DNA of 64,000 nt, taken from the NCBI RefSeq assembly GCF_037076355.1, contig NZ_AP026968.1:1256501-1320500 (forward strand), in the 5' to 3' direction. The position numbers and the translations under genes were made by a program. A model generated the notes under the pieces. That model worked only from the letters and a program-made list of their open reading frames with translations, was not told where the DNA came from and made no database searches. Below, piece after piece: positions 10,667 through 20,609 of the stretch (within the stretch, counting starts at the first letter, position 1; every line of letters begins with the position of its first letter). Origin of the DNA: Streptococcus parapneumoniae (GTDB taxonomy: Bacteria; Bacillota; Bacilli; Lactobacillales; Streptococcaceae).

Positions 10667-13600
10667 CTACTTCTCCTCCTTTTTCTTCAGTCCATAATCC
10701 GTACCAAGTAGAATACCAGCTCCAATCAAGCCCAAAAGGGATTCCTGTTCCCCTGTATTTGGTAAAACGCTTGCTGGAACAGGTGGTTCAATAGTCTCAA
10801 TTGGTGGTTGAGGTGGTGTGGGTTGATTTGGGCTTGGTTCTTCAGATTGAGGTGTATGTGTTACAACTGTATTTGAGCTAATGACATAGCCATTCACTGT
10901 ATGGAGATAGGAATTTTACACCTGACCAGCCGCAATCCGTTTCATCTGAAGGTAAACATCTACCTGAAATAGTGATTCATCAGAGATAGTCTCTAAGAAG
11001 GATTGATCAAAAGAAATTGATACTGAGCCCTTTACTGTATCCACTTGTTGCAAGGTATATTTTGTAACTTCTGTCCCCTCTTTTAAGATAGAACCATCTT
11101 TGAAGGTGACATCCGTCATCAGATAGCTGCGATAAACACCATTATACTCATCATGCTTTTCATCATAGTTATCTTCAAAATCATATTCAAATAAATCTGT
11201 CGCACGATTGATTGGAATCATCGCTCCAACTAAGCGATAGTTAAAGGTTTGATGCAAGGCCACTTCTTTCCCATCAAGGCTGTCATCTTTATGAGACAAG
11301 TCAATCACCACATCTTTTTGTGGATCTAATTTTGGAACATTATTGACCACTGTTTCCGTGACATAGGCCAAGCCAAAATCAATCTGATAGGCTGTATTTT
11401 CATACTGACCACCCGTTTTGTTCAGCTCATTTTTAACCGTCATTAGAAGGGTTACAACTAAGGTTTGACCAGTCTTCACATAGGTCTCATAAAAGGCTTT
11501 TGGATTATCGCTACTAAGAACTTGAATGGCTCCTTTAGGTGTAAACTGACGTTTAACCATGGCATCTTGAACGACTTTTGGAGCTTCTGACAAACTAGCG
11601 TAGGTGCTGACAGAGATACCAGATACACGATTGCCATCCTTATCCAAAACTTGAATACTATCAGGATTTAGGGGTAGGGCTTCTTCTGGGTAATCGTCCA
11701 CAAAGAAGAAGACTCGTGCAATTGTCTATTTAGCAGAACGATCTCCCTCATACTGGTCCAAATCCCACGTCAATCGGTAGTGGTTGGTCATACCAAGGGC
11801 TACTACTGTATCATTTATGAGAACACCATCCGCATTTTTATTGTTCTTGTCAGGTGTAATATGAGTAGTTGTGTCTCCATCAACTGGTGTACGAACCGTC
11901 ACAACATTTGAAGTGACTGTATAAGCATTGGTCGTACCCTTGTTCTAACTATTGGAATAGATTACCCCATCATTTTGAACAGAACCATAGAGTTTTGGAG
12001 CGGTCAATTGATAAACTTATTTACCTCCTGCAACAAGTTTTCCTTTGCGGTCAAGGTCACAAAATTCTTAGTCTCATCAAAGCTAAGGACATAGTTTCCT
12101 TTCTCTTTTTGTGTTGTTTCCTTATCAAACAAATAACCGGCAGGCAAATAGTCTTCAAAAATGAGATTAGTCGTTTGAGCACAATTGGGCGATAAGACAT
12201 CAACTGTTAAGGGATACATCACCGTTGAATCTTTTGCGACAGTTTTCTCATGAAGATTAGCTTGGTCACTATTGACCACTTCTTTCATAATCTCTGGAGT
12301 TGTCGTCAAACGGTATGCATGATAATGGACTGTCGGTACTTCTAGTGGCGTTGGAAGTTCTTTTGGAATAGGTTTAACAGGTAAGGTTACCTTGGTCAAA
12401 GTTAGACTAGGCTGCACTACCTCTTCCAAAGGCTTTGGCGTGAAGGTCACAGGCTTTTCTGGTGTAAAGGTTTTTGGTATATAGACATCAGGTGTTACCG
12501 TAATAGGCTCTGGAACAGGTTCAAGTTCCACCGTTACATGAGGTTTGAGACTATAAGGTGTTACTGTACATGCAACTGGTAGGGTATTTAAGACAAACCA
12601 GTACGATAATCCAACATTCTGTGGCATATCCGCCTTGGCCAAAGGTTACTGTATAGGTATTACCTGATTTGACCGTTGAGACAATAGCCCCTTTATAAGC
12701 ATAACGACTTGATGTAGTATCCCATTCCTCAGGTAAATTCAAATCACTTGCACGGTTGTAACCCAAAGAACGAGCCAGACCTTCATTAGTCACTTGAACG
12801 GTTGAGGCATTAATCGGCATAAATTTCCCAGATGAATCTTTGACATATTCTAGACCAATGTCATTATGATTGAGGGAAGAATGTGTGAAGACACCTGGTT
12901 TTTCTTTGGAGAAGGTAACTTGCGAACCGTCTTCCAAGAAATACTTGGCAACTACACGAAACCCCATCTTGTCTGTTCGCAAGTCAGCATTTCCGTCATT
13001 TCGATAGGCAATGAAGCCCTCGGTTGGATCAGTTGGAACAACCAGCTTCACGACATCGGTTCCAGCTTGTGATACAAGGTTGGTAATATCGTAAGTCACA
13101 CGACTAATCTTTTTCCCATCAAATCGTGCATTTTGAAGATTTTGATAGTTAAAACTAAGGGTCTCACCTGTTTTGAAGTTACCATAGACAAAAAATCCTG
13201 TTGAATCCAAAATTCTTGAGTAACCACCCAGCATAGCATCACCAGTTGAAATGATTTGATTAGGATTTCGGGTAATGGCTCCATGTTGTGCTTGGGGCTC
13301 ACCGTTATTGATATTGAGGGCTTGAGCAAGGGCTTCAGAAATATAACCTTCTTCACCTTTTGAAATTTCGGCCAAGTCACGTTGATAGCGTTCCAATTCT
13401 TTGGCATTATAGGTTTCAATCGCTTCATTCTCTTTTCTGGCTGCGACTTCTTTTTCTAGATTTGTCTTCAATCTCAGCTGCACGATCTGAAACGAATTGT
13501 TGTTTCTCCTGATTAGCTTGATCTACTGCGGCTTGACTTGCACGGTTTTCAGCATCAACTGCCGCTTGACCTTTCTGATTACTCCTTTCAATGGCTTCGT

Positions 13601-14465
13601 TATCTGCTTTTGCCTTAGCAAATCCAGCTTCATTTTCTTTTTGAATTTCCTTATTTTTCGCAACAATATCATCTGCATTGGTTTTCTTTGTTAAATAATC
13701 CGCTACAGCTTGTTCGTTAGTTGATTGAATGGTTTCAACAGCCTTGCCATAGTTTGTATAGTCTAGTACAGATGTCCCATTTCTTGATAAAACTACTTGT
13801 TCTTTTACTGTCACATCAGCATCTGCATACTGAGATTTTAGCTCATTAACTTTGGTATCAACCCAAGCATTTGTATCTTTACCAGTTTGGTCGGCTCCTT
13901 CGTAGGCCTGTGACAGCTCCTTATTTTCCTGTTCAATGCGAGCTTTTCCATCCTCATAAGCTACTTTATCAGCTTTGTAGATATCAGTGACTTCATAGAT
14001 AACCTCAACCTGTTTTTGGGTATCTGCTTATGCTTTTGAAATTTGTTGGTTGGTTTCTACCGCAGAAGTTGTATTTCCCAAGTCCATTAGACTATCTTCA
14101 ATAGTAGAAATACCTTCAGCCTTTGCCTCTTCAACTGCTTGTGTTAGCGTATCATGTGATACAGTGACAGCAATCGCACCGTTAGATTGTCCAGTTGAAG
14201 CTATACTTTCAGTTTGTTCAGAAACAGGGGTTGGCTGTACTTTTGGTAAATTCGTGGCTGGATTCTTCGTTCGTTGAATGGTTGTATCAACTGATATTGC
14301 AACTTCATCAGCATGTGCAACCGTTCCTCTCCAAGCAACAACAGCCGTCACCATGGTTCCAAGGGAAACGGAACATAGAGTACGATATTTTTTACTCTTG
14401 CGAAAGACGTGTTTCTCGCCTTTTTCCTGATTGACAAGAAGGTGATGATTACATGTTTTTGTCAT
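10667..14465 (-). pseudogene. antigen I/II (SspB/SpaP-like) LPxTG surface adhesin, broken
   Basis: The chosen ATG 14465 follows AAGAAGGA. A YSIRK-like signal (KKYRTLCSVSLGTMVTA) is followed by an alanine/coiled-coil A-region, a V-like domain (around 13400-12700), a proline-rich P-region (VTPDVYIPKTFTPEKP near 12480), C-domains with VDDYPEEALPLNP, and LPNTGEQ plus a hydrophobic tail and KKKEEK for sortase anchoring. This domain order is that of streptococcal antigen I/II adhesins, which bind salivary agglutinin and collagen. In-frame stops occur at 14030-14028, 11947-11945, 11728-11726 and 10918-10916. Frameshifts lie near 13450, 12620 and 12010. No anchored adhesin can be made. Confidence 0.88.
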
Positions 14466-14576
14466 AAATAGTCCTTCTTTTCTTTTATTCTCTAGCAACA
14501 AACTGTTACTCTTTCCTCATCATAAAAAAGAAGGCTTGATTTTGTTATCACAATAAATTTAGGGAAAAGAAAAAAA

Positions 14577-14600
14577 GCTATCGGTAGCATAACCGATAAC
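14577..14600 (-). terminator. hairpin upstream of the adhesin pseudogene
   Basis: TATCGGT and ACCGATA form a 7-bp stem. On the minus strand it is followed by GCTTTTTTTC. It ends transcription arriving from the HEPN gene before the adhesin start. Confidence 0.65.
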
Positions 14601-14620
14601 CTCCAAGGAATACTTAAAAA

Positions 14621-14652
14621 TAAAAAAGGAGGACTGACGCATCAGACCCTCC
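14621..14652 (-). terminator. second, tandem terminator upstream of the adhesin pseudogene
   Basis: GGAGGACTGA pairs with TCAGACCCTCC (small internal mismatch), and the minus strand continues with TTTTTTATTTTT. Together with the hairpin at 14577 it forms a tandem terminator or attenuator in the 14502-14850 gap. The rest of that gap (14653-14850) is AT-rich and shows no gene. Confidence 0.65.
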
Positions 14653-14850
14653 CAGACGTGACTAGCACGCCCCAATTCGATACAACAATAATACCACTAA
14701 TTTCGTTTTTCGTAAATAAACTTACTCATTTATTGAATTGACAACTTCTATCGTTATACTCTATTACAAAACTAAAATGAAGCCATGACGTGAACACAAA
14801 TCTACAAAATTAGTATTTCTAGACTTTCGGAATATACTTTTTTAACAACT

Positions 14851-16245
14851 CTATATGATTAAATTATGGCGAAATACTTCATTTATGATTTTTTTAGTTT
14901 CTACTTCATCTATTCCAAAATATTGGAGTTGCATAGCTAGAACAATTTGTTCAAGGAACACCACATCTAGCAAAGACTCATTTATAAATTCCTTATCTAA
15001 ATTTCCATGAGCAAAATTATTTCTTTGTTTGCCTATTCGCTCTGCAATTTCAGAGTGATTATAAGAAATATTGTTTAATTTATATATGGATTGTCCAAAT
15101 AAATCCAATACAGATGCACCGTATTCTTCATATATTTGACCAATCTTTTGAGAAAGAGATAAATAGGATACAACTGATTTTTTCAAATCTTTGTAAATTT
15201 TTTTCAGCTTACCTGTTGAATTTTCAATCAAACGCTCTAATTCTTTACTAGCTTCTTCTTCTAGTTTTTTTCGTTGCTCGCTTTTCCATTCATCTTCTGA
15301 AAATAGTCTACTAAACTCCCATTCAAATGCAGCGGTTCTTAATACAAAACTAGCAGCATCAATTATCCGACTATCCCTAAAACTCTTACCCAGATGTCTG
15401 AGATATAGATTATTTTCAGCTATGTCATCTAATATCTTTCCCTCATAACCAGCAATATATTTTTGTTGAATATATCTTCCGTCTTTCAATGGCTTCATCT
15501 CAATCTCAATACTATCTTCAATCACATTGAATTCCCCAACCTTTCCTTGATTATTTGACAATCGAATGTCAGTAAAACTAACATTTCTTCGATTACAAAG
15601 AAATTGGATAAACTCCTTTGCGATACGATATAACTCTCGTACAAAAGAATAATCTTGAGTTTCTTCAAATTGAAAAACCATTGACGATGATAACGCTAGA
15701 GGTGGCTTTTCGATCGATAAACTTGTTGTTCTAGTGACACCGAAATAAACTTGAACCTCTTTTCCAAAAACATTAAACTTCTGTTCATCTGTCGTTGTTG
15801 AGTCAAAACCATAGGTACTAATATTTATTTTTCCATCGTGTTCTTCAGGTTTATACGAAATTTCAAAAGTACGATTAATTGGATGAATATAGTTTAGCTC
15901 TAGTCCGCTAAATGATATTCGACTAATCCTAGGTCTGTCAGAATAACTAAAAAAATAGGCCAAAATCGGCACTGTAATGATACCGTTATTTTCCTGAAGT
16001 TGCGTGTGTCTATTTGTTAGAAATGTAATAACTCGATTTGTTTCATTTGTCCGTCCATAAAGAAAGTCTTCTTCTACGAATTTAGGCTTCCCTAGCCAAG
16101 AAAAGGTTCCTGTTCCTAATTTAGTATAGAACCAAGAATACCTAATCTCATCTTTTTCCCCTTCTTTGGGAATCAAGGATAATATTTCTTCATCGAACGT
16201 AAAGAAAAATTCATACCCCATCATCTGTAAAGTTCCTGTCAGCAT
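14851..16245 (-). CDS. HEPN-domain protein, ApeA-like putative defence effector
   Basis: This is a 464-aa protein without membrane segments. The C-terminal part is helical and holds RNNFAHG (R408, H413), which fits the Rx4-6H catalytic motif of HEPN ribonucleases, followed by a helix pair. The N-terminal half (DFLYGRTNETNR..., RISRISFSGLELNYI) resembles the N-terminal domain found in ApeA-type anti-phage HEPN proteins. That assignment is by eye. The ATG lies 6 nt after the abiEii stop, and its ribosome site GGAGG is inside the end of abiEii, so the three genes are translationally coupled. The frame is intact, unlike most element genes around it. RNA cleavage on phage infection is inferred, not shown. 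Confidence 0.6.
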   Translation of the reverse strand: MLTGTLQMMGYEFFFTFDEEILSLIPKEGEKDEIRYSWFYTKLGTGTFSWLGKPKFVEEDFLYGRTNETNRVITFLTNRHTQLQENNGIITVPILAYFFSYSDRPRISRISFSGLELNYIHPINRTFEISYKPEEHDGKINISTYGFDSTTTDEQKFNVFGKEVQVYFGVTRTTSLSIEKPPLALSSSMVFQFEETQDYSFVRELYRIAKEFIQFLCNRRNVSFTDIRLSNNQGKVGEFNVIEDSIEIEMKPLKDGRYIQQKYIAGYEGKILDDIAENNLYLRHLGKSFRDSRIIDAASFVLRTAAFEWEFSRLFSEDEWKSEQRKKLEEEASKELERLIENSTGKLKKIYKDLKKSVVSYLSLSQKIGQIYEEYGASVLDLFGQSIYKLNNISYNHSEIAERIGKQRNNFAHGNLDKEFINESLLDVVFLEQIVLAMQLQYFGIDEVETKKIINEVFRHNLII

Positions 16246-16251
16246 ACAAAA

Positions 16252-17094
16252 CTAAACCTCCAAATGATTTAAAATAATTGCTACTACGTCCACAGATTCC
16301 TCGAAACTAGTTTCACTAGCATATCTGAATGATTTTTGATAACGAGACCAAAGCTGTTTCTGATAGTCAGAGCGACGGAGTACCTCTAATTGCTCTTCCC
16401 AATGTATCAAAATATCTAAACTTTCTCTTTTTTTAGCAGTATTGTGCAAAGCAGTATTCAATATGTGTACATCAATCTCATCTTTTCGAAGATGGTACAA
16501 TGTATAGAGATCATAGCGATCACGAGGTCTAGTTGAAGCAGCTCCTCGACTTATAATGGTTTCTAATTTTTCAGCAAGAACTGTTTCTAAATTATAAGTC
16601 CAAACTTCTAGCTTATCCTCTGAGAAAATGGATTGTAATTGGTATGTAATTTCTCGTGGCGTAATATGGTCACCTGTCGTTATATCAATAAAGACAACTT
16701 CACGTAAGGTGTCAAATGTCGCATTTAGTTTAAGGGAAAAACCACCATATTCGTCATCTTGTCGAATTGGCTCTAACTTATCAATTTCAAATTGGAAACC
16801 TTCAGAAGGTCGATTAATTATTTCTTTGAAGATTGATTGAATATTTTCTTCGTTAAGAGGTTGACCTTTCAGGGTAACATCTAAATCCATTGTTGTCCGT
16901 TTATCTAAGCCAATCATCTGTCCGATAAGAAATCCACCTTTCACAATGAAAGAATCTTTATACTTGCTCTCTGAGATGAGTTTTAAGACTTGTTCAATCA
17001 GAAAATTTTGCTGAACTTGTTGAGCAGGTATCCCTTTTTCTCTTGCAATATTCTTGACTTTGGCTTTGAAACTATTAGCATTTGAGAATTTCAA
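16252..17094 (-). CDS. abiEii: AbiEii-type nucleotidyltransferase toxin
   Basis: This 280-aa protein of the AbiEii/AbiGii nucleotidyltransferase family has the first catalytic motif in KGGFLIGQMIGLDKRTTMDLDV (Gly-Gly and Asp-x-Asp) and the second conserved block in EKLETIISRG...RPRDRYDLYTL. Known family members add nucleotides to tRNA acceptor ends or otherwise stop growth, and AbiE acts in abortive phage infection. Its ATG overlaps the stop of abiEi by 4 nt (ATGA), the usual arrangement of type IV AbiE pairs. Size is normal and key residues are present, so it is likely active. Confidence 0.88.
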   Translation of the reverse strand: MKFSNANSFKAKVKNIAREKGIPAQQVQQNFLIEQVLKLISESKYKDSFIVKGGFLIGQMIGLDKRTTMDLDVTLKGQPLNEENIQSIFKEIINRPSEGFQFEIDKLEPIRQDDEYGGFSLKLNATFDTLREVVFIDITTGDHITPREITYQLQSIFSEDKLEVWTYNLETVLAEKLETIISRGAASTRPRDRYDLYTLYHLRKDEIDVHILNTALHNTAKKRESLDILIHWEEQLEVLRRSDYQKQLWSRYQKSFRYASETSFEESVDVVAIILNHLEV

Positions 17095-17684
17095 GACAAG
17101 ACCTCCACATATGATTGTAGTTTTTCAGTAACTTTAAATAGTTGTGCATAGTGATACAACTTACTGTAATCTACAGCTTCTTTTTTGAAGTAAGCTTGAA
17201 AAGCTGGAGCAATAACTTGAATATCGACATGGTAAGCTGTTCTCAAACACTCCACTAATGTTCGTTCCATATCATATACTGAGATAAACTGTCCAGCCTG
17301 TCGCTCCAGTTTAATCATACCGATTTCATGATACTTTCTAGCGACAATTGGCTTGACACCAGCTTCTTTCATTGGCCTCGTATTTGTCCCGAAAGGAAAA
17401 GTCATCACAGGCTCAAATGGAATGGTAAGGGACAGACCATATAACCAAAGTGCTGTTTCTAAGGAATAAATTCCTTTTGGAAAACGGTACTGTAAACTAA
17501 AATAGTCATCGATATAGGTATCTGGCAGATGATAGATACCTCTTTCAATTGATTCCACTTTCCCTTTTGAGACTAATTTATTCAGTTGCTGATAAGAAAA
17601 GTTAAGCTCTTCCATATCACGAAAAGTTATTACTCCATGATTATTTTTAATATAATTATAAACGGGTTTCTCTAACAAATCCAT
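17091..17684 (-). CDS. abiEi: AbiEi-type antitoxin and transcription repressor
   Basis: The start is taken at ATG 17684 (MDLLEKPVYNYI...) because GGAGGTG stands directly before it; a GTG start 30 nt upstream would place the ribosome site inside the gene. The 197-aa product has an N-terminal winged-helix region (VITFRDMEELNFSYQQLNKLVSKG...IERGIYHLP) and a C-terminal antitoxin domain (SLETALWLYGLS... to ...RTLVECLR). Known AbiEi proteins bind inverted repeats at their own promoter, and matching repeats lie just upstream here (17706-17741). It forms an operon with abiEii and the HEPN gene. Confidence 0.88.
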   Translation of the reverse strand: MDLLEKPVYNYIKNNHGVITFRDMEELNFSYQQLNKLVSKGKVESIERGIYHLPDTYIDDYFSLQYRFPKGIYSLETALWLYGLSLTIPFEPVMTFPFGTNTRPMKEAGVKPIVARKYHEIGMIKLERQAGQFISVYDMERTLVECLRTAYHVDIQVIAPAFQAYFKKEAVDYSKLYHYAQLFKVTEKLQSYVEVLS

Positions 17685-17705
17685 ATCACCACCTCCAAAA
17701 CAATA

Positions 17706-17752
17706 TGCTAACACTTTATAACAATGTTAGCACATTGTTATAAAATAATCAA
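17706..17752 (-). promoter_or_regulatory. promoter and nested palindromic operator of the abiE operon
   Basis: On the minus strand -35 TTGATT (17752-17747) and -10 TAACAT (17729-17724) are 17 nt apart. Two perfect inverted repeats overlap the -10: TGCTAACA-N11-TGTTAGCA (17706-17732) and ATAACAATG-N6-CATTGTTAT (17718-17741). AbiEi-type antitoxins are known to repress by binding such repeats, so autoregulation is inferred. Confidence 0.7.
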
Positions 17753-17767
17753 CGATAAACGAAAATA

Positions 17768-17800
17768 ATATGCTAACAAATCCGATTATTGTTAGCATAT
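17768..17800. repeat. second TGCTAACA palindrome, possible AbiEi site and terminator
   Basis: ATATGCTAACAA-N9-TTGTTAGCATAT is a perfect 12-bp inverted repeat. It shares the TGCTAACA half-site with the operator closer to abiEi, which suggests a second binding site. It also lies 6 nt after the CHAP stop and could act as its terminator, although the following T-run is weak. Confidence 0.65.
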
Positions 17801-17806
17801 CCTTTT

Positions 17807-20608
17807 TTATTTCGTCGTATAAGCAAAACCCAAACTACTATCCACTCCAGATAATTTACGTAAGGTATAGTTTGGATTATCATTGTAGTTGGTTTCTGAG
17901 ATAAGAAATGAACCGTCTGGGTAGACTTTCTCCACAAAAGCCACATGTCCATATTCTGTTGGTGTACCATGTCCTCCTCCCGCAAAGGAAAGAATAGCTC
18001 CTGCTTGTGGACTTGTCCCTGTCTCTCCACCGAGACTTGTGGCTGTACGCACCCAATCTTGGCCATTGCCCATGGTACTGATAATTGGAATCTTCTCTCC
18101 ATTCTTACCTTTGAGTTTTAGACCCAGTTGGTTGATACGGGCTGCAACTCCCCAAGTACATTGGCCGTAAGCATATCCCATACCGTCACCACCTCCTGTA
18201 ATAGAGTTCTCAAATAGTTCTCCTCGAACAGCTTCAAGTGCTTTTGGATCACTTTGTGCTGTCCCACCGTTGGGTTGACTAAAGCCTTTTTCAATTTGGT
18301 AATACCACTCACTGGCCCGTGTCTGACGTTCAAGTAGTTTATCACCACTATTTCCTCTCCAGTAAATGAGAAAGAGTTGGGCAAGACTAGCTGGACTTCC
18401 TGGATTTTTGAAGAAGTCCTTTAACCAGTTGGTGTAATAAGGACTATCCCCATTCAACATGAAATTCAGTTGTAATCCCTAAGTCATACTATTTTTGATG
18501 TTTTCCTTTGGCATATTCCAACAATAAAGTATGTCTGCGTGACCCATCCGCGGTATCTGTCCATTGGCCTAAGCCTAAACCACGTTTGAGAATATTTGGG
18601 TAAAGTCCATTGTATATAGTTGGACCATTAAGCGAGAGCCAGCCCTCATCATCCCACGAACTGTCTGTCGTACCAATAGTGGGAGATAGATAGGCGCCCT
18701 CCGCACGCTTGGGATTAATAGAGGATTCTACCGACCAATTTCCTAAAATGGCTACGATAGCTTGATTTGTCGCACCTTTGCTTTTGAGATAGTCATAAAT
18801 CGCCTTGGCTCTCTCGAACTCATCGCCACCAAACTGACCGATAGTTAGAAGAATGGTTGTCTGAACCTGGATTACTTTTGGAAAGTAGAAAGCTGTATTG
18901 ACATAGACCAACTTATCCATGTCATCATTAACCTTTTGATAAGTGACTTTTAGACCCGTTCCGTCTTTGGTCTGACCAATAATATCTCCTGCCAAGACTT
19001 GTTGATTTTCACTCACTCTGCCTGAATGAATGCCAAACAAGGTTAGTTTAGTCTTATTCACTCCCTTATCAGAGGTCAAAATAACGTTCTCTCCATTAAG
19101 AGATACATTGCCATCTATCGTAGCCACAATGACTTGCCCTTCTTTTGCTTCTAAGATGATATGATAATGAAGCGTTGGTTTCTCATCAATGATCTCATAA
19201 CCATATCGGTAGGTCATGTTTAAGCTATTCTCATCAGTCTGTCCCTGAAAGGGATTGTCCAATTCTTGAAGGGCTAGATAATTGCCTTCTTCGGTCAACT
19301 TCTTTAGTTCTTCCTGGTCCTCCTCAGACAACTTGTAAGCATGTTCTTTATACAAGTCAGACATGGATTTAATAGAATCACCACCATTTAACTTCGTCCA
19401 CACTTGACTGAGAAATTATTTGTAGGTCGCACCACCTGTTTCCATGAAATCGTCAAGCTTGTAGTATTGGTATTGATGATTCATGTAAACCATGACCTCA
19501 TCAATCTTGGTGTAATAGGTAATCCCCTTTTCGTTGGTTCTCGTATATTCCGTATCTTCCCACGTCATGTGGGTATAGTTCTTACTCAATTCTACCTCAT
19601 CTTGTTGAATGACACTGCTTCCTGAAATACTCATGAAAAAGCTCATCATCAAAAGGAGTATCAAAAGAATGCCTGAGCCAATCCAAGTCAAAGGATTTCC
19701 CACAATTGCAGAAAAGAAGGTCAGACTTCCTTTAATGGATTGGACAATCCCCTTAATTCCTGCTAGATTGTGCTTTCTAGCATGCTTTAAAAAGTCTGGT
19801 AACGTCTTCTTGATTTAAGAGGTTTCTGGCGTATGAATCCTCTTCCCTTTTTGAAATTCTGGAATCGTTCCTTTCCATAAGAAAATTTTGTTTTGGTAAA
19901 CCGCACACCAGTCTGTCCACTTTTCACCGCCACTTTACCTGCTTGATAGGTGAACCTGCCATAGCATCTGGCTTTCAAGCTAGTATACTTTAAGGTTCTT
20001 AGACCATCTAAATCATCATCCTGTGCTACCAGGTCAAGCGATTCAGATGCAGCTAAGCCTAATCCAACTTTGACTTTGGTAGAGTTTTTCTTAGACTTTC
20101 GGACTTTCTTGAGTTGTTTGACCTCACGTTTGACAGAACTTACTTCTTTTTCTGTACTTAGTCGATCAAATGATTTTTCTTAGTGAAACTGAAAACGAGG
20201 CTTCAAGGAAGACTTTTCTTTTTGGAAAGTAAACTTGGGATTAACTGCCTTGTGCTTTTCACTTAGTTTCACGTCTGACAAATGTTTTCTTATCGTCCGC
20301 AAACGCTCTTGAGCTTGAGGAAGTCGATAGTTCTTGATTTCCTTTACCTTCAACAGTCTAGGAGAAACATAGGTAATTTCCTTTAGAAACTTCTCTTCTG
20401 CTTCCTTTTGGCTACTGAGTAGATTTACTTTTAACTCTGTTTTCTTTCCCTGAAACAGAGAATTTTTGGCTGATTTTCGAAATCTTCCATTATTAGGAAC
20501 AGTCTGTCTTAAGGCTCTAACTTCTTTCCGATAATACATTCGGGCTGATTTTAAGTTGCTTCGAAAGTTTTTCCTATCCTGTTTGACTAGCTTTTTACCC
20601 TTTTTCAT
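17807..20608 (-). pseudogene. CHAP/lysozyme conjugation protein (VirB1-like), broken
   Basis: The ancestral protein (about 930 codons) starts MKKGKKLVKQDRKNF with a basic N-terminal region, then a membrane segment (NPLTWIGSGILLILLLMMSF), a peptidase-like core, a phage-tail-lysozyme domain (AIVAILGNWSVESSINP...GLGLGQWTD) and a C-terminal CHAP domain with the catalytic-type Cys in YGQCTWGVAARIN and His in GYGHVAFVE-like context (TEYGHVAFV). Such proteins cut peptidoglycan during conjugation. Stops sit at 20182-20180, 19418-19416 and 18481-18479. Frame changes occur near 19787 (poly-T) and 18490 (poly-A). The gene begins 1 nt after the virB4 stop. Confidence 0.85.
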
Positions 20609-20609
20609 C

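Noticed and set aside
14851..16245. HEPN protein as part of the conjugation machinery.
   Set aside because: It has no membrane segment or transfer motif, and it is coupled to abiE rather than to the transfer genes.
17768..17800. CRISPR-like repeat with TGCTAACA.
   Set aside because: Only three palindromes with unequal spacing and no spacers; they fit operator sites.
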